A stretch of DNA of 64,000 nt from Mycobacterium vicinigordonae (GTDB lineage Bacteria > Actinomycetota > Actinomycetes > Mycobacteriales > Mycobacteriaceae): assembly GCF_013466425.1 (NCBI RefSeq), contig NZ_CP059165.1, positions 682,001-746,000 of the forward strand, read 5' to 3'. Positions within the stretch are counted from its first letter, which is position 1. The number at the start of each line of letters is the position of its first letter. The notes under the pieces are model-generated. The model did no database searches. It was not told the DNA's origin and saw only the letters and a list, made by a program, of their open reading frames with translations. Position numbers and translations under genes: made by a program. Below, piece after piece: positions 57,255 through 64,000 of the stretch.

Positions 57255-58706
57255 ATGGACATCGTGCTCGGGATATCGATGGAGCCCGCAGCGGTCCGAA
57301 TGGTCCTGATCGAGGGAGCGCACGCCGACGGCGTGACCGTCGAGGAAGAAAGCATCGAGCTGGCTTCGGCCGCGGGGTCAGCTGGCGACGCCGGTAGCGC
57401 GGCCACCCAGGCGGTCGCCGCGCTGGTCGGTACCCATGAAGGCGCTGCCGAGGGCGGCTACCGGATCACCTCGACCGGGGTGACCTGGACCGACCCCGGT
57501 CAGGTTGCCGCGCTGCGCGCCGAACTGACGGCCCGCGAGATTGGCAGCGTCATGCTGGTCTCTCCGTTGCTGGCCGCCGCCGCCCTGGCGCAGACGGTCG
57601 GCTCCGCGCTCGACTACGCGCACATCGCGATGCTGTTCGTCGACGTCGACAGCGCGACGTTGGCGGTCGTCGACGTCGCGGACGGATCGATCGTGGACCT
57701 GCATCGGCACGCGCGGCGTTCGGCAACGCCGGCCGCCGAGGTGGTGACACTGGTCGCCGGCCTCGATTCGCCGGCGTCTCGGGCCGACGGCGTGTTCGTA
57801 GTGGGGTGCGGGGTCGACATCGTCGGCGTCAAGCAGGCCCTAGCGGCGGCGACGTCGCTGGCCGTCAGCGTTGCTGAAGAACCGGAGCTGGCCTTGGCGC
57901 GGGGCGCGGCGCTGGCTTCGGCCAACGCACCGCTGTTCGCGTCGTCGACGTCGGCGCTGGCGTATGCGTTGGATCCGGGTACCGGCGAGGTGAATCCGCG
58001 CGCTTTGACGCCTAATTACCTCGACGTGTGCGCGATGGCTGGGGTCGGGGAGGGCGCCTTGGCATACAGCGCCCTGGACGATGTGGACGAAGCCGACACC
58101 GACACCGCGGCGCCCGGCGCCGCGACAGCAAACGGGCGTAGGCACCTGGCAATCCTCACCGGCGCGGCGGCCGGCATCGCCGCTGTCGTCGGTGGCATGT
58201 TGGTTATCTCGCTCGCCGGCGACGTCCGACCCACCGCGGCCCAACAGCCCAATCACCCAGAAGTCGCTCAGACGCCGGCGGTTGGGGCTCCCGCCACCGA
58301 ACTACCGGCCCAGGTGCTGGGGCCGGCCCCCGCCCCAGCGCCGGAGGCCGCGCCCGCGACCCCCGCGGCGCCGCCGCCGACTCCCGTCGCCGCACCTTCG
58401 GCGCCCGCCGCCCAGCCGGCTCCACCCCTGCAGCAGCCGCCGCAGACGGTGACCAAACCGGCCCAGGCCCCGGCCTACCTGGCGCCCGCACCGCGCAGGC
58501 AACCGACTCGCCAGGCACCCGCGCCGGTGCAGACGCCCGCGCCGGAGGCCGCACCGAGACCCTCGGCGTCGCCCGAGGCGCCTGCCGCGCCGGCGCCTGC
58601 GCCGGTCCCTGCCGCACCACCCATGACGATGTACCTGCACCTGCCGTTCGTTTCGATCCCGATTCCCATCAACCAGCCCACTCCGCCACCGGCGCCCGGG
58701 CAGTAA
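57255..58706 (+). CDS. DUF7159-like membrane protein with Pro/Ala-rich exterior
   Basis: The 483-residue protein has an N-terminal mycobacterial domain of about 260 residues (MDIVLGISMEPAAVRMVLIEGAHADGVTVEEE...). One transmembrane helix lies near residues 298-318 (ILTGAAAGIAAVVGGMLVISLA), with a ~160-residue Pro/Ala-rich outer part. The tail MTMYLHLPFVSIPIPI closely resembles the tail of the preceding Rv0312-like protein. The N-terminal domain has actin-like rhythm (FVDVDSATLAVVDV) but no clear ATP motif. Function unknown. Confidence 0.75.
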   Translation: MDIVLGISMEPAAVRMVLIEGAHADGVTVEEESIELASAAGSAGDAGSAATQAVAALVGTHEGAAEGGYRITSTGVTWTDPGQVAALRAELTAREIGSVMLVSPLLAAAALAQTVGSALDYAHIAMLFVDVDSATLAVVDVADGSIVDLHRHARRSATPAAEVVTLVAGLDSPASRADGVFVVGCGVDIVGVKQALAAATSLAVSVAEEPELALARGAALASANAPLFASSTSALAYALDPGTGEVNPRALTPNYLDVCAMAGVGEGALAYSALDDVDEADTDTAAPGAATANGRRHLAILTGAAAGIAAVVGGMLVISLAGDVRPTAAQQPNHPEVAQTPAVGAPATELPAQVLGPAPAPAPEAAPATPAAPPPTPVAAPSAPAAQPAPPLQQPPQTVTKPAQAPAYLAPAPRRQPTRQAPAPVQTPAPEAAPRPSASPEAPAAPAPAPVPAAPPMTMYLHLPFVSIPIPINQPTPPPAPGQ

Positions 58707-58774
58707 GGCACGTGGCGCATCCAACCGGCAGAGCGCACACTGGCACCAACGGATTTGAAATGCTAGGAGGTCGC

Positions 58775-59185
58775 GTGAGCGGCAGCGGATCTTCAGGTGG
58801 CGGGTTCGGCTTCGACCCCGACGATTTCGATCGGGTGATCAGAGAAGGCACCGAGGGCCTGCGTGACGCGTTCGAACGGATCGGCAGGTTCGTCGGCGCA
58901 CCGGGCGCGCGCCCGGGTTGGTCGGCGATCTTCGAGGATCTATCGCGGCGCACCCGTCCTGAACCCGAAACCACCGGCGAGGCCGGCGACGGTGTGTGGG
59001 CCATCTACACCGTCGACACCGACGGCGGTGCCCGTGTCGAACAGGTCTATGCGACCGAACTTGACGCTTTGCGCGCCAACAAGAACAACACCGACCCGAA
59101 GCGTAAGGTGCGCTTTTTGCCGTACGGGATTGCGGTCAGCGTGCTCGACGACGTCGCGGACGATTCCGCCGACGAATCAGAGTAG
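58775..59185 (+). CDS. Conserved hypothetical protein (Rv0313-like)
   Basis: A 136-residue acidic protein has GFGFDPDDFDRVIREGTEGLRDAFERIGRF near the start and a beta-rich VWAIYTVDTDGGARVEQVYATELDALRANK centre. GTG at 58775 is preferred, with AGGAGG 4 nt upstream; an in-frame ATG at 58760 lacks spacing. It follows the DUF7159-like gene by 68 bp and may be co-transcribed. No function is known to me. Confidence 0.8.
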   Translation: MSGSGSSGGGFGFDPDDFDRVIREGTEGLRDAFERIGRFVGAPGARPGWSAIFEDLSRRTRPEPETTGEAGDGVWAIYTVDTDGGARVEQVYATELDALRANKNNTDPKRKVRFLPYGIAVSVLDDVADDSADESE

Positions 59186-59190
59186 CGGGT

Positions 59191-59889
59191 TCAGCCCGGC
59201 TCGACCACGTTCCCACTGCCGCTGTTGCTGATTTTCGGTGCACCAGAGCGGAAGGTGACCTTGTTGTTGAGGCCGGAAGCGTCGATCGAGTCGGTCGTAT
59301 CGATGGTGACGACGTTCTGCAGGCCCGACACTGCGACGCTCGCACAATGACCGGTCAAGGTCACGGTGTTGGAGATTCCGCTGACGGTGACGGTGTTGCC
59401 ATCGCAGGCGATCGTCCTGTTTTCGTTGATGCCCGAGACGACGACCGGCCCCGGGGTGGGCGAGGGCCCCGGGCCCGTGGCGTCTGTCTTGCCGCCGGGT
59501 GTCGTGGGCCCGGGGTTCTTCGGCGCGGTCGTTGCCGACCCACTCGCGGGGGGTGCGTTGAGGGCCGCGTCGCCGTGTGAGAACTGGCGGGCGGCGTAGG
59601 CGGCGATGCCACCCACCAGCACCAGCAGGCCGAGGATGCCGACGGCGGCCAGGACCCAGAACCACCGGAAGCCCGACGACTTGCGTGCTCCGACGGCATA
59701 CGCACTGCCGTACCCGTAGGGCGGCGGAGTCCCAGGCGCGGGCATCGCGGCCGGAGGCGGCACCGGGCCCGGGGGTGGCGGCGGGTAGCTGTAGCCGCCT
59801 CCGTCGCCCAATTCGGATGCGCGCGCCGCCTCGGCCAGCGGCTGCTCCAGTTCCCGGATCCGGGCCTCCGGGTCATCCTCTGGGTTCAT
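59191..59889 (-). CDS. DUF3060-type membrane protein (Rv0314c-like)
   Basis: The 232-residue protein has a cytosolic Pro-rich N-terminal part (YSYPPPPPGPVPPPA), one transmembrane helix near residues 77-99 and an exported beta-repeat domain. That domain has recurring ISNTVTLTGHC / GLQNVVTI / GLNNKVTF units typical of DUF3060, a right-handed beta-helix-like fold. ATG at 59889 chosen. It is convergent with Rv0313-like (5 bp apart). Function unknown. Confidence 0.83.
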   Translation of the reverse strand: MNPEDDPEARIRELEQPLAEAARASELGDGGGYSYPPPPPGPVPPPAAMPAPGTPPPYGYGSAYAVGARKSSGFRWFWVLAAVGILGLLVLVGGIAAYAARQFSHGDAALNAPPASGSATTAPKNPGPTTPGGKTDATGPGPSPTPGPVVVSGINENRTIACDGNTVTVSGISNTVTLTGHCASVAVSGLQNVVTIDTTDSIDASGLNNKVTFRSGAPKISNSGSGNVVEPG

Positions 59890-59936
59890 CCGGAGATGCT
59901 CCCACATCCGTCACACGGGCGAATAGGCTTCGCCTC

Positions 59937-60950
59937 GTGCCCGAATTGCCAAATCGACAGATCCTGTTGCGCCGCCGTCCCACCGGCCTCGTTCAGCCCG
60001 ATGACACCGAGTTGGTCACCCGGCCGGCGCCGCGACCGGCGGCCGGCGAGGCGTTGCTGCGCACCACCTACGTGGGATTGGACGCAGCCGTCCGGACCTG
60101 GCTCGACGACCAGCCCAGCTACCTGCCGCCGGTCCAGATCGGCGAGGTGATCCGAGCGGCGGGCATTGGGAGGGTCGTCGAATCCCGTTGTGACGCTTAC
60201 GCTGTCGGGGATGTTGTTACAACACTCACCGGGTTTCAGGAGTACGTCATCATCCGCGACGACCTGTTCAGCACGCCCATTCCGGGTGAGGACGACCAGC
60301 TGGCGATCATGTCGGTGTACGGCCCGACTGGGGCTACCGCCTACTTCGGGATGACCGATATCGGCCGGCCGCAGGCCGGGGAGACGGTGGTGGTTTCGGC
60401 TGCGGCTGGCGCCACCGGTTCGGTGGCGGGCCAGATCGCCAAGATCGCCGGGGCACGGGTCGTCGGGATCGCCGGTGGTCCGCAGAAGTGCCGTGCTGTG
60501 GTGGAGGACTTCGGTTTCGACGCCTGCATCGACTACAAGAACGACGACGTGCCAGCCGCACTGAAGGAACATTGCCCGCGCCGCGTTGACGTCTACTTCG
60601 ACAATGTGGGCGGGCCGATCCTCGACGCGGTGCTGGGCAGGCTGGCCCCCAGGGCCCGCGTGGTGCTGTGCGGCGTGATCTCCAGCTACCTGACCGGCGA
60701 GCATCCCGGCCCGGCCAACTACGTCAATCTGCTCTCCAAAACCGCGCTCATGCAGGGATTCAACGCGCTCGACCAGTGGGGGCGTTTCGATGAGGCGTTC
60801 GCGAACCTGCGGCAGTGGGAGGGCGAGGGGCGCCTGCAACATCGCCAGACGATCTACGACGGCATCGAATTGTGCGTGGACGCTCTCAACGGCCTGTTCA
60901 CCGGAGCGAACATCGGCAAGACTCTGGTCAAAATCAGCGATCCGGGCTGA
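59937..60950 (+). CDS. NADP-dependent MDR-family reductase (prostaglandin reductase/YfmJ-like)
   Basis: The 337-residue medium-chain reductase lacks zinc ligands. Landmarks are LPNRQILLRRRPTGLVQPDDTELV at the start, VVVSAAAGATGSVAGQIAKIAGARVVGIAGG (nucleotide fold) and VDVYFDNVGGPILDAVL. It probably reduces alpha,beta-unsaturated carbonyls with NADPH. GTG at 59937 chosen. I recall no such gene between Rv0314c and Rv0315, so this is a local insertion relative to M. tuberculosis. Confidence 0.88.
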   Translation: MPELPNRQILLRRRPTGLVQPDDTELVTRPAPRPAAGEALLRTTYVGLDAAVRTWLDDQPSYLPPVQIGEVIRAAGIGRVVESRCDAYAVGDVVTTLTGFQEYVIIRDDLFSTPIPGEDDQLAIMSVYGPTGATAYFGMTDIGRPQAGETVVVSAAAGATGSVAGQIAKIAGARVVGIAGGPQKCRAVVEDFGFDACIDYKNDDVPAALKEHCPRRVDVYFDNVGGPILDAVLGRLAPRARVVLCGVISSYLTGEHPGPANYVNLLSKTALMQGFNALDQWGRFDEAFANLRQWEGEGRLQHRQTIYDGIELCVDALNGLFTGANIGKTLVKISDPG

Positions 60951-61064
60951 GCTGCGTTACCGCACAAGCAAGTAACCCACCGCCGATCCCCTGACCTGCT
61001 GGTACATCGCGACCTGCTGCCTACGGTCCGCACGGCGCCAATCGGGCTGATATCGTCCCTTGCC

Positions 61065-61928
61065 ATGCCACAGATGGACCGTCGCCAGATGATCATGATG
61101 GCGGGTTTCGGCGCACTGGCAGCCGCGATCCCGGCGCCGCTTGCTGAGGCCAACCCGTCCCGACCAGCGCCGATACCGGCCGCCCCCGCCGCTGGACCGG
61201 GCGGTGGCTTCCTCTGGCACGACGAGTTCGACGGCCCGGCCGGTTCGGCTCCGGACCCGTCGAAGTGGTCGATCTCCAGTTTTCGGACGCCGATCAGAAA
61301 CCCGGTCGGCTTCGACCAGCCGCAATTCTGGGGTCAGTACCGCAACAGTCGGCAAAACGTATTCCTGGACGGCAACTCCAATCTGGTGCTGCGCGCCACC
61401 CGGGACGGCAGCGGTGTCTTCGGCGGCCTGGTGCACGGACTTTGGCGCGGCGGTGTAGGTACCACCTGGGAAGCCCGGATCAAGTTCAACTGCCTCGGCC
61501 CCGGCATGTGGCCGGCCTGGTGGCTGTCGAACGACGACCCCGGCCGAAGCGGCGAAATCGACCTGATCGAGTGGTACGGCAACGGCACCTGGCCCTCGGG
61601 GACCACGGTGCACGCCAACCCGGATGGCACCGCGTTCGAGACCAATCCGATTGGCGTGGACGGCAACTGGCACAACTGGCGGGTCAGGTGGGATGTGACC
61701 GGCATGTACTTCTGGGTCGACTACGCCGACGGCGCGCCCCCGTACTTCTCGGTGCCGGCGACGGGGATCGAGAACTTGGACGAGCCGTTCAAGGAGTGGC
61801 CGTTCAACGACCCCGACTACACGGTCTTCCCGGTTTTGAATCTGGCCGTCGGGGGATCCGGCGGGGGCGACCCCGCGGCTGGCACGTACCCGATGGACAT
61901 GCTGGTCGACTGGGTTCGCGTCTTTTAG
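61065..61928 (+). CDS. GH16 beta-1,3-glucanase (Rv0315-like)
   Basis: The 287-residue secreted glycoside hydrolase family 16 protein has a twin-arginine-type signal (DRRQMIMMAGFGALAAAIPAP). The catalytic signature is Glu164-Ile-Asp166-Leu-Ile-Glu169 (EIDLIE), with WHDEFDGPAG at the start and WHNWRVRWD later. It cleaves beta-1,3-glucan-type polymers outside the cell. Its last 4 bp overlap the convergent small exported protein gene. Confidence 0.93.
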   Translation: MPQMDRRQMIMMAGFGALAAAIPAPLAEANPSRPAPIPAAPAAGPGGGFLWHDEFDGPAGSAPDPSKWSISSFRTPIRNPVGFDQPQFWGQYRNSRQNVFLDGNSNLVLRATRDGSGVFGGLVHGLWRGGVGTTWEARIKFNCLGPGMWPAWWLSNDDPGRSGEIDLIEWYGNGTWPSGTTVHANPDGTAFETNPIGVDGNWHNWRVRWDVTGMYFWVDYADGAPPYFSVPATGIENLDEPFKEWPFNDPDYTVFPVLNLAVGGSGGGDPAAGTYPMDMLVDWVRVF

Positions 61929-62155
61929 TTGGTCAAGTACAGGTACCAGAGGCCGTCGGAGCCCTCGCGGCAGTCGAAGTGGGAGTACGCGCCATCGTTG
62001 TGCGCAACTTCCACGTGCGGGCCATCGACCTGGCATGCCGCCTGGGTCGCGTAAGCGCCCTCGACCTGCACTTCGTCGGCATTGGCCAAGCCCACCGCGG
62101 TGGTCATCAATCCGCCGGCTGCCAGGAGTATGCCGGCGGCGACAACGGTCCTCAT
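61925..62155 (-). CDS. Small exported protein, 76 residues
   Basis: ATG at 62155 with AAGGAGA 6 nt upstream opens MRTVVAAGILLAAGGLMTTA, a signal peptide with a likely cleavage after LANA. The mature ~50 residues contain two Cys (ACQVDG and HFDCRE) suited to one disulfide and end LWYLYLTN. The longer frame to 62359 is not signal-like. No function is recognised. Convergent with the glucanase gene. Confidence 0.8.
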   Translation of the reverse strand: MRTVVAAGILLAAGGLMTTAVGLANADEVQVEGAYATQAACQVDGPHVEVAHNDGAYSHFDCREGSDGLWYLYLTN

Positions 62156-62250
62156 GGGTGATCTCCTTCCAGATCTGAATCCTGAGTTGCCCGAGCCGAA
62201 CCCGGCGAAACTCCTGGGCCGGACCCCAGATTCGAACATATGATCGATCA

Positions 62251-62565
62251 ATGGGACGGTTGGCGTCGATCGGATACAACGGGCAACCGCTGCGCGGCCC
62301 ATTCCGGGTGGTGCGCCCGCCCGTCCCGGTCCTGGTCGATCTGACCGTCCTGTTCCCACGCGAGCCGCACCGCTCGGGGCGGTATCAGCCGAACGGGCTG
62401 CAGCTGCACAAGGTGGTGGAGGGCACGCTGAGCTGCTGGGGCATCTGCGAGCAGGGCGACTGGTGGGGCTTGGTCACCTATCCGGTGGAGTTCGGGTCCA
62501 ATCAGAAGCCCGTCACCCACTGGGTGCCAGCCTGGACACTGCGCCGCAAAACGGACGCACCGTAG
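62251..62565 (+). CDS. Hypothetical protein, 104 residues
   Basis: The protein has no signal peptide or membrane segment. It is rich in Trp (CWGICEQGDWWGLVTYP) and Pro, suggesting a compact beta fold. ATG at 62251 has weak ribosome-site support. It precedes the isomerase-like gene by 26 bp on the same strand. I recognise no family. Confidence 0.6.
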   Translation: MGRLASIGYNGQPLRGPFRVVRPPVPVLVDLTVLFPREPHRSGRYQPNGLQLHKVVEGTLSCWGICEQGDWWGLVTYPVEFGSNQKPVTHWVPAWTLRRKTDAP

Positions 62566-62591
62566 AGTCTTCTCGTGCTCCACGAGGCCGC

Positions 62592-63200
62592 ATGAGTGAA
62601 TTCTTGGTCGCGTCGGCGATTCACCTTCCCGCTGGCACCGCGCCGCAGGAGGTAGCCGAGTTGGGTGCGCGCCACACTGCGGCCACCCACCGCCTCGCGA
62701 CAGCCGGACGGCTGCTGCGGCTGTGGCGTCCGCCTGGTGAATGGCGAACGATCGCGCTGTTCTCCGCGCAGGACCACAGTCAACTCGAACAGCTGCTATC
62801 CACACTGCCGCTGCGGAGTTGGAGCGCCGAAGAGGTCACTGCGTTGGGCGTCCATCCCGACGATCCGGCCGGGACCGGCTTGGTCGGACGGCCAGGCAAG
62901 GGCCCGGAATTTCTGGTGACGATGACGGTCACGGTGCCGTCGGACACCCCGGCGTGGACGGTGGAGCAGGAATACGCTCGCTCAGCCGGCCGAGCGCGCG
63001 ACCTAGCGGCGCGCGGGCATCTGGTGCGGCAGTGGGTGCTTCCCGCCGGCCCGGACGGTCCCCGCACGCTCGGTCTGTGGCGGGCGCGTGACCCCGGTGA
63101 GCTGATGGCCATCGTGGAATCGCTGCCACTTTCGGGTTGGATGACGATCGAAACGACGCCGCTGAGTCCACATCCCGACGACCCGATCCGAATGCGCTGA
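62592..63200 (+). CDS. Muconolactone isomerase-like protein, two tandem domains (Rv0316-like)
   Basis: The 202-residue protein has two copies of a ~95-residue ferredoxin-like MIase domain. The repeats are FLVASAIHLPAGT...RLLRLWRPPGEWRTIALFSAQD and FLVTMTVTVPSDT...HLVRQWVLPAGPDGPRTLGLWRARD, each ending with an HPDDP segment. True muconolactone isomerase has one domain and forms a decamer; substrate here is uncertain. ATG at 62592; length agrees with Rv0316 (204 aa). Confidence 0.82.
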   Translation: MSEFLVASAIHLPAGTAPQEVAELGARHTAATHRLATAGRLLRLWRPPGEWRTIALFSAQDHSQLEQLLSTLPLRSWSAEEVTALGVHPDDPAGTGLVGRPGKGPEFLVTMTVTVPSDTPAWTVEQEYARSAGRARDLAARGHLVRQWVLPAGPDGPRTLGLWRARDPGELMAIVESLPLSGWMTIETTPLSPHPDDPIRMR

Positions 63201-63230
63201 TGCGTGCGGCACGCGGTTAATGTTGGGCTG

Positions 63231-64000
63231 ATGAACCGGCGGCCCTTGCGACCATTGCGCAGCATCAAACAGATCACTCGCGGACTGGGCGCCCTCGACC
63301 GCGAGTTGTTCGAGGTGGTCGCCGAGTCGCCCACCCCGCTGCTTGACAAGATGATGCCGCCGCTGACCCGGGCGGCCGATCACTCAAAGCTCTGGTTCGG
63401 CATCGCGGCGGTGATGTTTGCGTCGGGAAAGCCCTCCGCGCAGCGTGGCGCGGTCCGCGGTGTGCTGACGCTCGGCGTCACCAGCCTGTTCGCCAATCAG
63501 GTCGCCAAGCGGATCCGTCCGCGCCAGCGTCCGCTCTACGACTCGGTGCCGCTGGTCCGACGGGCTCGCCGCCGGCCCACCTCCAACTCGCTGCCGTCCG
63601 GGCACTCCGCCAGCGCCGCGGCATTCGCGATCGGGGCGGGTCTGGAGAATCCGCCGTTGGGATTCGGGCTGGCACTGTTGGCCGGTCTGGTCGGGCTCTC
63701 GCGGGTGGCAACCGGGGCGCATTACCCGGGGGACGTGTTGGCAGGTTTCAGCATCGGTGCGGGCATCGCGGTATTGGGCGGCAGGCTGGTCCCGCCGATC
63801 GTCGAGACGTCGCTGCCCAAAACCGAACCGCTACGGGTAGATACGCCGGAGCGACCGGACGGATCGGGTGTGGTCCTGGTGGTGAACCCGGCCTCGGGCA
63901 GCGGTACCGGGGCCCGGGTGATCGACCAGGTTCGGGCCGAGTTGCCCGCGGCCGAGATCGTGCAATTGCAGTCCGGTGACGATGCGACAGAGGTGCTGCG
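63231..64000 (+). CDS. PAP2 phosphatase-diacylglycerol kinase fusion (5' part)
   Basis: The frame from ATG 63231 (MNRRPLRPLRSIKQITRGLG) stays open to the window end. Residues ~60-185 form a PAP2 domain with KRIRPRQRP, LPSGHSASAA and SRVATGAHYPGDVLAG, with hydrophobic helices between. From ~215 a diacylglycerol/lipid kinase catalytic domain starts: VVLVVNPASGSGTGARV. Such bifunctional proteins are known in actinobacteria and probably recycle lipid phosphates. The C-terminus lies outside the window. Confidence 0.85.
   Translation, partial: MNRRPLRPLRSIKQITRGLGALDRELFEVVAESPTPLLDKMMPPLTRAADHSKLWFGIAAVMFASGKPSAQRGAVRGVLTLGVTSLFANQVAKRIRPRQRPLYDSVPLVRRARRRPTSNSLPSGHSASAAAFAIGAGLENPPLGFGLALLAGLVGLSRVATGAHYPGDVLAGFSIGAGIAVLGGRLVPPIVETSLPKTEPLRVDTPERPDGSGVVLVVNPASGSGTGARVIDQVRAELPAAEIVQLQSGDDATEVL

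Overview
The window is a high-GC actinobacterial chromosome segment from a slow-growing Mycobacterium that carries PE_PGRS genes. It has two PE_PGRS genes, several PPE genes, a complete ESX-3 type VII secretion locus, a mycobacterial aac(2') gene and a nirBD/narK3 cluster. Gene order largely follows the M. tuberculosis Rv0245-Rv0316 interval (H37Rv numbers are recalled from general knowledge, not searched). The differences show it is not M. tuberculosis itself. No cobU-cobQ1-PPE2 block lies next to nirD. No oplA-narU block lies next to fecB2. PE_PGRS genes sit at 1.3 kb and 13.9 kb. There is an extra PPE before eccA3, and an inserted MDR reductase near 60 kb.

Left part (1-13.2 kb): the 3' end of a 2-oxoglutarate/Fe(II) oxygenase is translationally coupled to a flavin reductase, followed by a PE_PGRS gene. 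Next is a leftward operon for the Sdh1-type succinate dehydrogenase, with an unannotated-looking 51-codon ORF at its 3' end. An Hsp20 (Acr2-type) gene diverges from nirBD. Leftward genes for a sirohydrochlorin chelatase and a HemD-regulator fusion can supply siroheme for NirB.

Middle (13.2-28.8 kb): a second PE_PGRS; narK3, aac(2'), pxpC/pxpB-like genes, a FecB2 lipoprotein and a LigD-type primase-polymerase (all leftward); fadD2; then fadE6, a hydrolase and a TetR regulator. The TetR gene shares a near-perfect 13-bp-arm operator with a divergent VOC-fold gene.

ESX-3 (28.9-48.1 kb): PPE3-like, methyltransferase, an extra PPE, then eccA3-eccB3-eccC3-PE5-PPE4-esxG-esxH-espG3-eccD3-mycP3-eccE3. 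Many junctions are 4-bp overlaps. Near-identical Zur-like dyads precede the first PPE and eccA3, and an IdeR-like box precedes eccA3, which fits zinc and iron control. The first PPE has a His/Asp-rich linker. The second PPE has a loop matching the EF-hand consensus at the same place. EsxH lacks one of the zinc ligands described for the M. tuberculosis protein.

Right part (48.1-64 kb): alpha/beta hydrolase, tam-like methyltransferase, sulfatase, BluB, PAP2 phosphatase, YkuD-like exported protein and a SnoaL-like protein. Two consecutive membrane proteins with proline-rich exteriors share a C-terminal tail motif. Then come a DUF3060-like protein, an MDR reductase, a GH16 glucanase, small exported and unknown proteins, a double muconolactone-isomerase-like protein, and a PAP2-diacylglycerol-kinase fusion that runs off the window end. 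I saw no tRNA, rRNA, CRISPR array, insertion sequence or prophage gene.
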